A stretch of 57,811 bases of DNA from a virus, in the IMG/VR virus record IMGVR_UViG_3300044641_001974, positions 1 through 57,811 of that record. The stretch is one strand, 5' to 3'. Every line of letters starts with the position of its first letter. Within the stretch, counting starts at the first letter, position 1. Both the position numbers and the translations under genes were made by a program. Below the pieces are notes generated by a model. The model was not told the origin of the DNA. It worked only from the letters and a program-made list of their open reading frames with translations, and ran no database searches. Positions 18,155-25,959 of this stretch are shown in pieces.

Positions 18155-19537
18155 TTACAACTCCGCAGATAAATTCATTGTTGAACTTGAGCCACTACCC
18201 AATCCAATTGCTCCAAAATTTCTACTAGACCCCCATGATGAAGCACCTGTCCATTGAAGCTCAAACCAATAACAATTGTTTGTGCTACGAGCACTTACAC
18301 TAAAAGCATTAGGTGTTTGGGTAGAAGCTAGTGTGCCGTCATATCGGTAAAAAGAAATAGTGGCTGTTCCTATTGTGGTTGTTATTGATGGAGTTGCCCT
18401 CATTGCAATTGTTACAGGAAGTGCTTGTATTAAAATAGTTGTTGAAGAATAAACTATTGCTGGGTAGCACTCATTTGTATCCCTTGGAAGCGTTATTGGG
18501 AAAAAATACCTCTGACACAAAGCCAATTCAGCACCGTATGAACCACCCGCTGTTGTGAAGGTCGTTGCCTGTGTGCCTACTTCGAGTTGTACGCCTGTAA
18601 GTTGCCATGTAGCGTTTAATGTTTCAAGTATTTGAACACAACCAGATGCTGCATATTTACCACTTACTGTTTGCCATACATTATTTGTGCCTGTGTATGT
18701 TGAAGTTGCAGCCATTTGCCAACGAACATTAATACCTCTGCCAGTCGTTGTAAGCCACGTTCCGCTAGTATCTCCAGTAATTGTCACTGTTTTATATTCC
18801 CAAGTGTTGGCAGCGGAAATAGTGTAGGTAAAAGGGTATAGTCTAGTGCTATCTCCATTATTTAAAGCACCGCCAAAAGTACCCGTTAATGAAGATTTTG
18901 TCCAAAACGACAACGTAACAGTTTTAGCGTTTGCGGAACCCCATGCTAAATCTGAAATATTTGTTCCTTCAATAGTTTGAGTAATTAAAGAAAAGTCATA
19001 AGCACCTGTTGCGTTTGTTGTTGTAAACCTTATTGAATTAACAAAACCAGATGGAGCATCAGAAATTTGCTGTAAAGAAAAAGTAGGATTACCTGAATGG
19101 GCAATAGCAAAACGGTCTACGGGATAAGAGCCTGATGTTGTTACAGCAGAACCAGCGTTTCTTTGGTCAATTTGCATTGCGCCATTGATAATTCTGTTCT
19201 TGAACGAAATACCCAAATCACCCTGAACATTGCTATCTAACGTACTCCAGCTAACCGTATTCTGACTTGGTGTAATTGCCTGAGTCGTGGTGCTGAGATA
19301 ACGCACATAGACGTTCTGTGTGCCAGAGCTTGGTGCAGAAGTAAAGGTAATGGTCGTACCGCTGATGGTGTACGCATCGTTAGGGACTTGCACTACGTTG
19401 TTGACTACCGCCTGAATGTCGTTAACAGAGGCTACCGTGCGGGATAAGGTAAACGCAGTCTGAGCGCCTGTGCCATTGAAGTAGTCAGTACCAGAGATGA
19501 AACTCTGGGTGGTTGGTGTATTTCCGAGGTATGGCAT
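18155..19537 (-). CDS. Main tail fibre, type 1 (460 aa)
   Basis: First and longest of the five fibres. Residues 1-~95 (MPYLGNTPTTQSFISGTDYF onward) form an attachment-type domain shared with the 333-aa fibre. From ~118 comes FKNRIINGAMQIDQRNAG, then a beta-sandwich region (NAKTVTLSFW, GTFGGAL, NTWEYKTVTI, GDTSGTWLTT) nearly the same as in the 356-aa fibre. The last ~110 residues are unique and probably bind the receptor. Context: small structural genes before it, accessory gene after. Confidence 0.7.
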   Translation of the reverse strand: MPYLGNTPTTQSFISGTDYFNGTGAQTAFTLSRTVASVNDIQAVVNNVVQVPNDAYTISGTTITFTSAPSSGTQNVYVRYLSTTTQAITPSQNTVSWSTLDSNVQGDLGISFKNRIINGAMQIDQRNAGSAVTTSGSYPVDRFAIAHSGNPTFSLQQISDAPSGFVNSIRFTTTNATGAYDFSLITQTIEGTNISDLAWGSANAKTVTLSFWTKSSLTGTFGGALNNGDSTRLYPFTYTISAANTWEYKTVTITGDTSGTWLTTTGRGINVRWQMAATSTYTGTNNVWQTVSGKYAASGCVQILETLNATWQLTGVQLEVGTQATTFTTAGGSYGAELALCQRYFFPITLPRDTNECYPAIVYSSTTILIQALPVTIAMRATPSITTTIGTATISFYRYDGTLASTQTPNAFSVSARSTNNCYWFELQWTGASSWGSSRNFGAIGLGSGSSSTMNLSAEL

Positions 19538-19546
19538 AGTTTCCTC

Positions 19547-19873
19547 TTAGGTGATATTCAACACGCTGGTTACTACGTCCGCTGATGAAGCAGCCGAAGA
19601 AACAACCTTCAGAGCATCACTGGTAATCAATACGACCTTTTGGTCGCCTCCCACGATGACAAGCGAACTGCCTACTGGCACGGTTGCCGTCTCAATCAAG
19701 TAATAATCAACACCTGAACGGGTAATATAAGCATTTACTGTGATTGGGCTAGACGTTGTGTTAGCCACGGACATACCGATAACGGTAGTTTGCGTTGAAG
19801 CGCCAACCGTCACAACTGTGGCAGCAGACGTTCCAACGTCTTTGTTGACATACGAGGTAAATGTATTTGGCAT
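19547..19873 (-). CDS. Small beta-rich virion protein (108 aa)
   Basis: Begins MPNTFTSYVNKDVGTSAATV; rich in Val, Thr and Ser, with alternating hydrophobic strands and TATVPVGSSLVIVGGDQKV. Similar small proteins often precede fibre genes in aquatic phages and may be decoration or fibre-joining proteins. It lies 9 nt before the 460-aa fibre. No enzyme motif is visible; the role is unknown. Confidence 0.55.
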   Translation of the reverse strand: MPNTFTSYVNKDVGTSAATVVTVGASTQTTVIGMSVANTTSSPITVNAYITRSGVDYYLIETATVPVGSSLVIVGGDQKVVLITSDALKVVSSAASSADVVTSVLNIT

Positions 19874-19882
19874 GGTTTTTCC

Positions 19883-20626
19883 TTATCCTAATGCGATTGC
19901 TAGTGCTACAGCCGTTCCCGCTTGGTCTGCACCAACCGTACTGTAATCAATTGTTCTTGCAACACTTCCATTAAATGTTACAGGAGCTGCTGCGCCACCG
20001 GTAGTGGTGATTGTTAATGAGTTTGTTGTAGTACCTGCTGGAGCTCCCCAAGCTAGGGTTCCTCCGCTTACAACCAAGGCTTGGCCACTTGAGCCAATCC
20101 CTAACTTGCTAAGGGCCGTTGTGCCCGTGGCATACAACAAGTCTCCTGCGGTGTAGCTTGACTGCCCTGTACCGCCTGAAGCAGCAGGCAACGCTGTAGT
20201 CAGGGTAAGTGAGCTAAGGTGAGTAGTAGCGTCAACAACGTTTGTGCCGTTGTTGTATACAAACATGGATTTACCAGCAGGGACGGCAATACCTGTACCT
20301 GTGGTGTTTTTGACTGTTACTGCGTCTGCTAATCCGTTATTAATGAGATACAGTTTTTCGATCTGGCATCCAGAACCAAGGATTAAGTTCCTTGCCCCGC
20401 CAGAAGTTCCTGTTAAATTTAAACGTAAATTACGAGCTGTTTGGGCGGCGTTAGTATCTGTTAGGGTAACTGTGACGTCAGCGCTAGAAAAGGCTACATC
20501 CGCCGAACCCGTAATAGCCTCTTCAATGGCCGTACCAAGGTTGGTATTGGTAGTATTACCCCATGTTCCCGACTGCTCGCCAGTAGCAATAAGCTCTATT
20601 TTTAGCGGTGAAAAGGTGGATGGCAT
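19883..20626 (-). CDS. Tail-fibre-like structural protein (247 aa)
   Basis: Begins MPSTFSPLKIELIATGEQSG followed by TWGNTTNTNLG, a common start of phage fibre and collar proteins. A beta-rich Gly/Thr/Ser body follows, with ATHLSSLTLTTALP and ASGGTGQSSYTAG, typical of fibre linkers. It lies between the repeat protein and the fibre array, so it may be the shaft or platform that carries the fibres. That role is inferred. Confidence 0.6.
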   Translation of the reverse strand: MPSTFSPLKIELIATGEQSGTWGNTTNTNLGTAIEEAITGSADVAFSSADVTVTLTDTNAAQTARNLRLNLTGTSGGARNLILGSGCQIEKLYLINNGLADAVTVKNTTGTGIAVPAGKSMFVYNNGTNVVDATTHLSSLTLTTALPAASGGTGQSSYTAGDLLYATGTTALSKLGIGSSGQALVVSGGTLAWGAPAGTTTNSLTITTTGGAAAPVTFNGSVARTIDYSTVGADQAGTAVALAIALG

Positions 20627-20635
20627 AGTTAGTCC

Positions 20636-21730
20636 TTATACAGTCGTTATTTCAGTCCAGGTAGGGTTCTGGGAGTCATCTACCTGAGTCCAACTTGCGG
20701 GCTGGTCATCATTGATAGCAGCCCACGTAATCGTTTGGTTATCATCAATTGGCTCCCAAAATAGCCTTGCAGTAACTGAATCTGTCGCTGTTAACGATTC
20801 TATTACAGAGGCAACAAAAATACTAGAGGGAGTTGAAACTATCACAGCAGCCTTACCCGAATCGGTAAACCCAGCATAGAAGGTACTTCCTGCCGGGTCC
20901 ATTACGCCTGTTGCCGTAAGGGACTCATTTATGGCCGCAACAAAGTTCTGTAACGCTTCTACAAGATCGGAAGCTACCCCTGTTTCGCTGACATCAACAA
21001 AGTAAGCAAAAGCAGCGTCTAGGGCGTCTGCCCCAGCGGCGGACTCACTTACGGCGGTGGCAAATACCTGCCCAGCAAAAAGGTTGTCTGCTCCAGAAGC
21101 TGACTCACTTACAACGGTGGCAAAGTTCTGGGAAGCGGATACGGAATCCAAAGCTACTGAGGTTTCATTGACTGCAGTACCAAATACCTGGGTTGAGGAG
21201 ATAGCATCGGTAGCGGTAGCGGTTTCATTGACTGCCGAGGCAAAAGCTTGGGTAGCGGATACGGCATCCGACCCAGCGGCAATATCACTAAAGGAAGCAT
21301 TAAAGCTACTGCCAGCCACAAATTTGGATTCAGTAGCAACTGCACTTTCGTTGACAGCGGTAGCAAATGTTTGCAGTGCAGCAATATTGTCCGTGGCTAC
21401 GGCAGTCTCATTGACAGCGGTAGCAAACAACTGGGTAGCACTAAATGCGTCCGTTGTTGCACTTATTTCACTTACGGACACCTCAAACGAGCTTGCAGCC
21501 ACCAATACCGCATCAGAGCCAGCAGCAGACTCGCTTACGGCCGTACCAAAGGTTTGTGCTGCAGATACGGAATCCGTGGCCGTAGCGGTCTCCGCAACAG
21601 CTACCCCAAAGGTTTGTGCTGCAGATACGGCGTCTGATCCGGCGGCTATTTCATTGGCATCTCGGTAATATACCGACATGCCCCATCCGGCTTCGCCCCA
21701 GGTGCCTGAGCTCCAGCCGCCGTCTGGCAT
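20636..21730 (-). CDS. Repeat-rich structural protein (364 aa)
   Basis: Three parts: a Gly/Trp-rich start (DGGWSSGTWGEAGWG); about fourteen ~20-residue repeats (~30-325) of form FxTAVxExAxATDxVxAxQ; and a C-terminus with three short repeats of form DDxQxxxWxxI. Such Ala/Thr/Ser-rich repeats usually make extended fibres or spacers. It lies directly before the fibre-like 247-aa gene. Repeat number could vary by recombination. Confidence 0.65.
   Translation of the reverse strand: MPDGGWSSGTWGEAGWGMSVYYRDANEIAAGSDAVSAAQTFGVAVAETATATDSVSAAQTFGTAVSESAAGSDAVLVAASSFEVSVSEISATTDAFSATQLFATAVNETAVATDNIAALQTFATAVNESAVATESKFVAGSSFNASFSDIAAGSDAVSATQAFASAVNETATATDAISSTQVFGTAVNETSVALDSVSASQNFATVVSESASGADNLFAGQVFATAVSESAAGADALDAAFAYFVDVSETGVASDLVEALQNFVAAINESLTATGVMDPAGSTFYAGFTDSGKAAVIVSTPSSIFVASVIESLTATDSVTARLFWEPIDDNQTITWAAINDDQPASWTQVDDSQNPTWTEITTV
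20930..21660. repeat. Imperfect ~60-bp tandem repeats inside the 364-aa gene
   Basis: The repeats encode the ~20-residue units of the structural protein. Short blocks such as ACGGTGGCAAA, GACAGCGGTAGCAAA and CCAAAGGTTTGTGCTGC recur at about 60-bp intervals, the last one almost unchanged in adjacent copies near 21540-21640. Similarity is highest between neighbouring copies, as expected if units were gained by slippage or unequal recombination. Confidence 0.75.
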
Positions 21731-21732
21731 AT

Positions 21733-21900
21733 TTAGCCCGCTACGAGCTGATCTTGCTCAAACCAACGCTGTTGGGTTGTTTCCCCGTCATTCCACTCAA
21801 CTAAGTAAGACACTACGCCATCTTCCGACATGCGTAGGGCAATTACTGGGCCTTCTGGAACAACTGCTTTTACCTTTACAACTTCGCCTTTTTTAAACAT
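21733..21900 (-). CDS. Small SH3-like or YodC-like protein (55 aa)
   Basis: The ATG at 21898-21900 is chosen because AAGGA lies 8 nt upstream; a longer start at 21918 would overlap the previous gene. It begins MFKKGEVVKVKAVV and contains YLVEWNDGETTQQRWFEQDQ, a pattern like small KOW/SH3-type or YodC-like domains. The role is unknown; it may be a small head or tail component. Confidence 0.6.
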   Translation of the reverse strand: MFKKGEVVKVKAVVPEGPVIALRMSEDGVVSYLVEWNDGETTQQRWFEQDQLVAG

Positions 21901-21910
21901 ATTCGTGTCC

Positions 21911-22489
21911 TTACGCATCCAAACTAAACGTATATGTTACGTTTAGAACATCACCAGAAGCTACTGTGCGGTCTCCAGGAGCTGCAAAATCAGAAGCTGA
22001 GAACAATACACCGGTAAAACCACCCTTGGTGTTATTGCTGATTAAAAACGCACCGCCTACAGTCGAGGTAGCGTTGATATTAAACGCTGCTGGAGAGGCA
22101 GAATTACTGATAACAGAAGGGTCAGCCGTAGTCGCTGTGCCAAAGGTACAAGCAGGGCGGGTAGCGTTGCTGTAAGGAACAATCTCGGTAAAGCCAGCAT
22201 GGACTGCTGCAGTATCGCCAGCAACTGGGTTATTAGACGCAGCAGCGCCGTATAAACCAATGAACCAAGCAGCGGTGTAGGTCACGCCAGTAAAATACTT
22301 GGTATTCATATCTTGTAAACCTTCGTTTACAACCAAATTAGAGGGCTCTAGCACCCACTTGACATTACCTTGAGCGTCTACACACTCAATCTTATATTTA
22401 CCCGTAGCACGGGCAGAATCACCAGATTTCATCGCCTTGGTTAAGGTGCTAGAAACCTTGTCCTCAACGCTTAATTTTTCAACTTGCAT
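21911..22489 (-). CDS. Virion structural protein (192 aa)
   Basis: A charged N-terminus (~1-35) leads into KYKIECVDAQGNVKW and a beta-rich body with VVNEGLQDMNTKYFTG, a pattern common in phage structural proteins that carry an Ig-like or jelly-roll fold. It is in a row of short structural genes between adaptors and fibres. No enzyme motif; the precise virion position is unknown. Confidence 0.55.
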   Translation of the reverse strand: MQVEKLSVEDKVSSTLTKAMKSGDSARATGKYKIECVDAQGNVKWVLEPSNLVVNEGLQDMNTKYFTGVTYTAAWFIGLYGAAASNNPVAGDTAAVHAGFTEIVPYSNATRPACTFGTATTADPSVISNSASPAAFNINATSTVGGAFLISNNTKGGFTGVLFSASDFAAPGDRTVASGDVLNVTYTFSLDA

Positions 22490-22499
22490 TTTTAGCTCC

Positions 22500-22922
22500 T
22501 TAAGTAATGCGAATTATTGCTTCGTTTGCGGTATTTGGGGGCATTGTAATGTTAAACACATCTAGTGCTCCCGCAGTCTGATCCGTACCAAAATTGTATA
22601 CGGCAACTGATTTATTGCCTTTACTGCTATTGTATATCAGGGCTCCTCGAGCAGTAAAGGTAACACTGGTCCAGGTTAAGTTATTAAAAGTCACATAAGC
22701 GATTCCACTTCCTGTGCTCAGGATAGTACCTGTTAAAACCTGCCCTCCAGCAACGTAGGTGCCTTGAGGGGTAACTTCTCCTAAAGCCGTATAAACAAGC
22801 GTATTAGGCCCTAGAGTAGCGGAGGAAGTGTAGAGCGCAATCTTAAAGGTGTCCGTTAAAAAATTATGGACGCCTTCTAGAATTTCCCGCTTAAAAGAGG
22901 TGGTTAGGGTTTGTGTCAACAT
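22500..22922 (-). CDS. Virion structural protein (140 aa)
   Basis: Begins MLTQTLTTSFKREILEGVHN then FKIALYTSSATLGPNT and TALGEVTPQGTYVAGGQVL, a widely distributed phage structural family I recognise by pattern but cannot name. The beta-rich body ends in AIIRIT. It stands between the adaptor and the 192-aa gene, so it may be a tail or connector component. Confidence 0.6.
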   Translation of the reverse strand: MLTQTLTTSFKREILEGVHNFLTDTFKIALYTSSATLGPNTLVYTALGEVTPQGTYVAGGQVLTGTILSTGSGIAYVTFNNLTWTSVTFTARGALIYNSSKGNKSVAVYNFGTDQTAGALDVFNITMPPNTANEAIIRIT

Positions 22923-22923
22923 T

Positions 22924-23577
22924 CTAGGTCACCGGAACCCTAACTTGACCAGAGCGGTAAGCATCTTGACGCTCAAGGCCATCACCAAGGCGTTTAGCCT
23001 GTCCAAGGGCTTCAGCGTACTTTTGCTCTACGTTAGCAATCAGGTCAGGCTCGCCTTTCATAAACAAATAAGCCTCACGCAACGAGCCATAAAGCAATAC
23101 TGGGTCAAAATTGTCGCCCAACCAAGAAGTGCCAGCATCCACAATTGACTGTGGGTAAAAGAAATAGTGCAGCTCAGCCAAATAGCCACTATTCGGGGTT
23201 GGCCCAAGGATTAAGCTAAGCTCGTTCGGAAAAGTAAGCTGTGACCCAAAAATAGCGTAAACCTTGGGGACGCCGGTAGTGTTGGGGTTTGGGTAGGCTT
23301 CCCGAATGTAATTCACGTCTTTGTTAATCAGATAGTAGTACTCTCCGCTAACTACGATAGCCAAGGAATAGACTGATAAAAAGTCGCTTGGGGTAGATAG
23401 ATACTTATTACCATTAGTCAGGTTTCCCGTTACGTTCTTGCGTAAGGAAGGGAACTGAACGGTGTTATATATGCGCTTTTCTGCTTGCTTTACAAAAACA
23501 GGGATATTGTCGTCAAACGTCTGTTCGAAGTTTTCGGTGTAATCCTTAATTGCTTGTTTTAGTTCTAAGTAGTTCAT
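22924..23577 (-). CDS. Head-tail adaptor-type protein (217 aa)
   Basis: Begins MNYLELKQAIKDYTENFEQT, has VFVKQAEKRIYNTVQFPSLR and later YFFYPQSIVDAG and LLYGSLREAYLFMKGE. This helix-strand-helix layout matches phage adaptor proteins that sit under the portal and join it to the tail. It overlaps the zinc-ribbon gene by 4 nt. It probably works with the 227-aa protein at 23905. Confidence 0.65.
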   Translation of the reverse strand: MNYLELKQAIKDYTENFEQTFDDNIPVFVKQAEKRIYNTVQFPSLRKNVTGNLTNGNKYLSTPSDFLSVYSLAIVVSGEYYYLINKDVNYIREAYPNPNTTGVPKVYAIFGSQLTFPNELSLILGPTPNSGYLAELHYFFYPQSIVDAGTSWLGDNFDPVLLYGSLREAYLFMKGEPDLIANVEQKYAEALGQAKRLGDGLERQDAYRSGQVRVPVT

Positions 23578-23903
23578 AATCCCGTTGCTTTCATATTGCC
23601 TGCATAAGTTACTGCAATGGTCGGATTAGAAATAGGTACAGGAACCATGCCGTTAGACCCGATAGCGCTGTCTCCAATAACCCCAATGTATACGTTAAAC
23701 GTATCGTCAGGAATTGGGCGAGGTTCTTGCAATGCAATAGCATCTGAAACATTACGGCGTGGCTCCAACTGAGGATGCTTTGATTCATAGCAATATTGGC
23801 ATGTTTTAAGTCCTTGCCATTCTTTTCGCAAGGCGTTAAGGAAGAATCGTTGTCCGCAACGATCACAGGCACCCCAGGCAAGTCTTCCTTGTGCATAAGC
23901 CAT
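23574..23903 (-). CDS. Zinc-ribbon protein in the head-tail region (109 aa)
   Basis: Two CxxC pairs (CDRCG at ~14-18 and CQYCY at ~36-40) form a probable zinc ribbon, followed by a beta-rich tail with YIGVIGDSAIGSNG. It lies between two adaptor genes, with 4-nt overlap on one side and 1-nt spacing on the other, so it is likely made in step with them. It may be a connector part or an assembly factor; the function is not known. Confidence 0.6.
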   Translation of the reverse strand: MAYAQGRLAWGACDRCGQRFFLNALRKEWQGLKTCQYCYESKHPQLEPRRNVSDAIALQEPRPIPDDTFNVYIGVIGDSAIGSNGMVPVPISNPTIAVTYAGNMKATGL

Positions 23904-23904
23904 T

Positions 23905-24588
23905 TTAGTAGTTTAGACGTGTGTCAGGAACAGCATAATAACTAGCACTATCCCTGTCAAACTCAGAAATCCGTTTAAAATCCTCTTCGTAGATTTGCTT
24001 AAGAAGAACCATACGATCAGGGGCTTTTTTCATTGAAACATAATAAGCCAGCCCTGAAACTAGGCATGGCAAAAACTTAAAGTTTACGTCTGCAGTATTG
24101 GTAAAACCACCTGCATCTTGAATCCTACGAATAGCGTAGTACACAAAAGTATAGGGTTGTGAATCATCAGGGCAAGGAAAAAAGTATGCCTTTGGCTGAT
24201 TAGTATGCTGATAATAAAACTGCGCTGGACGACCTAGAGTGCCTGATTTATTAGGAGTATGCAACCACTCTGCTTGGCTAAAACGATTGAGGGTAATATC
24301 AATGTTTTGTCCAGGACTTTGGGGAGAACGAACCACCGCAGACAACACATCTACTGTATCCGTGGGTAGATTGTATTCGAATACGTTGGCGGTTAAAGCC
24401 TGTGATCGTTCTTGTATAGTCCATAAATTTAAGCCACGACTTGCCCAATCCAAAAACAGCAAGTTCAGCGAGCGCCTTGCTGTTCTTAGATCGTAACCTG
24501 TGCGAGACTCGATACCGCAGCGTTCGTACGCTTCGGTAATCAGCTCCTCAATGTCCAGGTCAAAGGTAGTTGTACCTGACGTGGCCAT
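23905..24588 (-). CDS. P22 gp4-like head-tail adaptor (227 aa)
   Basis: Begins with a short leader then DLDIEELITEAYERCGIESR, TARRSLNLLFLDWASRGLNL and a beta middle. The helical N-terminus and the conserved LDWASRGLNLW segment are typical of gp4-like proteins, which bind the portal ring and start tail assembly. Size is in the range of the family. First of three linked connector genes. Confidence 0.68.
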   Translation of the reverse strand: MATSGTTTFDLDIEELITEAYERCGIESRTGYDLRTARRSLNLLFLDWASRGLNLWTIQERSQALTANVFEYNLPTDTVDVLSAVVRSPQSPGQNIDITLNRFSQAEWLHTPNKSGTLGRPAQFYYQHTNQPKAYFFPCPDDSQPYTFVYYAIRRIQDAGGFTNTADVNFKFLPCLVSGLAYYVSMKKAPDRMVLLKQIYEEDFKRISEFDRDSASYYAVPDTRLNY

Positions 24589-24594
24589 TAGTTA

Positions 24595-24768
24595 TCAGAA
24601 GCTGGTAGGTTGAGGAATACGTTTGTCTTTTGGTGTATCTACTGTGCCGCACACTTTTTGATTTTCAAAGTTTACGTCTACTTTTTCAGGCTTTTTAGCC
24701 TGCTCGGTAGTCTCAGAGAATACTGCACCAAAACCTTTAATTGCTGCACCTACGCCACGTTTTTTCAT
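24595..24768 (-). CDS. Small conserved-type protein (57 aa)
   Basis: Two ATGs stand in tandem after AAGGAGTAA; the second (24766-24768) has the better 6-nt spacing from GGAG. The protein is basic at the start (MKKRGVGAAIKGFGAVFSET) and then charged, ending PQPTSF. It sits 6 nt before the gp4-like gene. It is not recognised; it may be a small head-region protein. Confidence 0.55.
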   Translation of the reverse strand: MKKRGVGAAIKGFGAVFSETTEQAKKPEKVDVNFENQKVCGTVDTPKDKRIPQPTSF

Positions 24769-24778
24769 CATTTACTCC

Positions 24779-25108
24779 TTATTTGCAACTACGTTTAGCC
24801 ATGCCGCCCATTTTTTTGTGGGCTACCTTTGCTGGCTTGCTTGCATGAGCAGCCAATTTTTTATCTTGCATCTTGTCGTAAGCAGAAGGCTTTACGTCTC
24901 CGCCTTTTTTATACGCAGATTGTGGTGCAATCATAGGCAAGTTTTTAGCCATTTTGCCGGGCAACAAAGCACGACCTTGGCGGTCAGCTTTTGCACCAGC
25001 AGAGGCTTTAGTTGCAGATTTTTTCATCTCGCCTCCTTTAGCGGCTTTGATTGGTTTGCCCATAGCCATAAGCTTGTGGCGGTTTGTGTTGCTTGCGTTA
25101 TAGTCCAT
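24779..25108 (-). CDS. Small basic virion-region protein (109 aa)
   Basis: Very rich in Lys and Ala, with three double-glycine motifs (AAKGGEM, YKKGGDV, KKMGGMA). No globular pattern is visible; it may bind DNA or another charged surface. It belongs to a run of four small basic or amphipathic genes (24779-25959) that abut or overlap. Similar Lys/Gly-rich proteins occur in aquatic phages; the function is unknown. Confidence 0.55.
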   Translation of the reverse strand: MDYNASNTNRHKLMAMGKPIKAAKGGEMKKSATKASAGAKADRQGRALLPGKMAKNLPMIAPQSAYKKGGDVKPSAYDKMQDKKLAAHASKPAKVAHKKMGGMAKRSCK

Positions 25109-25462
25109 TTATCTTCCTCTCGCTGAACGTTTAGCTATTTTAGCTGTTTTAGCCGAATTAATAAACGCCTGTTTGGTAGGCGCACCTTTTGCTCCAACTG
25201 GTCTTATTTTTTCGCCAGAACCCGCAGCGATCCTGCGTTTTTTAGCTGCGATATTGGCATACAAGCCGGGTTTTGTTGCCATAACTTTACCTCCACTTTT
25301 GTAATTATCAGGTACGTCTTGTTGACTCTTTCCACGAACCTTATCCAATACTTCTTTAAATCCTGGATCAACTTTGTTTTTATTTACCTTGTCTGTTGCA
25401 TTAGGGTTTTGTTTAGCAGGAGTTGCAGGAACAGAAGGGGTGGGGTTTACACGTTTTACCAT
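25109..25462 (-). CDS. Small basic protein with KPGLYANI motif (117 aa)
   Basis: The N-terminal half is Pro/Asn/Lys-rich; the C-terminal half has YKSGGKVMATKPGLYANIAA and RRIAAGSGEKIRPVGAKGAP, a signature I recall from small proteins of many aquatic phages. It is strongly basic and ends KRSARGR. It abuts the 109-aa basic gene. Possible roles are DNA condensation or packaging into the head; neither is shown. Confidence 0.58.
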   Translation of the reverse strand: MVKRVNPTPSVPATPAKQNPNATDKVNKNKVDPGFKEVLDKVRGKSQQDVPDNYKSGGKVMATKPGLYANIAAKKRRIAAGSGEKIRPVGAKGAPTKQAFINSAKTAKIAKRSARGR

Positions 25463-25699
25463 TTATTTTCCCCAATGGCCCATAATAAAGCCAATAACTC
25501 CTGTTGCAGCACTAACTGCTCCACCTGCCCAAATCAAGGCTTTCCAGCCTCCTTTTGCTTCAGACAATGTTTTTTGGATTATTTGAATCGACTTTTTAAT
25601 TTCGTCCATGTCTCCAACAAGTTTGTCCATATCCGCTTGAAGATGTTTAATATCGTTTGCATGTGTCGCTAACTCCCTAGCTGTTTGTATTTCTTCCAT
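25463..25699 (-). CDS. Coiled-coil plus membrane segment, holin-like (78 aa)
   Basis: The start at 25699 is preferred because its ATG shares one base with the preceding TAA; a longer start at 25714 is possible. A coiled coil (~10-50) is followed by a hydrophobic span (ALIWAGGAVSAATGVIGFIM). This layout is like XhlA-type or holin-accessory proteins, but it lies far from the lysis cassette. A membrane role is likely; the exact function is unknown. Confidence 0.55.
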   Translation of the reverse strand: MEEIQTARELATHANDIKHLQADMDKLVGDMDEIKKSIQIIQKTLSEAKGGWKALIWAGGAVSAATGVIGFIMGHWGK

Positions 25700-25959
25700 T
25701 ATGCGCAGTTCCATCGTTTTAATGAAGCTTTTGCACGCTCTGCAGGACCCTTAGCTTTCGCTACTACTCCTGACATTCTGGCACAGAACGATTTTTTACG
25801 GCCTGCGTCCGCTTTTGTTTTTGGGTTTGGTGCAGGGGCTTTTAATTTACTACCTGTTGCCTTGTTGTACTTGGCTCTTCCCTTGGCAGTAAGTCCAGCT
25901 CCCTGTTTTACAGGGAGCTTTTCTCCCCGCCCAATAGCAAGGGAAGGGTTCTTAGCCAT
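25699..25959 (-). CDS. DUF6321-like small basic protein (86 aa)
   Basis: Contains KQGAGLTAKGRAKYNKATGS and RRKSFCARMSG-type sequence (here RKKSFCARMSG) and ends SLKRWNCA, the pattern of the DUF6321 family, which is common in phages and has no known function. It is Lys-rich with few acidic residues. It overlaps its upstream neighbour by 8 nt. Likely a small virion or DNA-binding protein. Confidence 0.65.
   Translation of the reverse strand: MAKNPSLAIGRGEKLPVKQGAGLTAKGRAKYNKATGSKLKAPAPNPKTKADAGRKKSFCARMSGVVAKAKGPAERAKASLKRWNCA

Noticed and set aside
21057-21668. Open frame of 203 codons on the plus strand opposite the repeat protein
   Set aside because: Repeats on one strand produce open frames on the other; it has the same period and no independent features.
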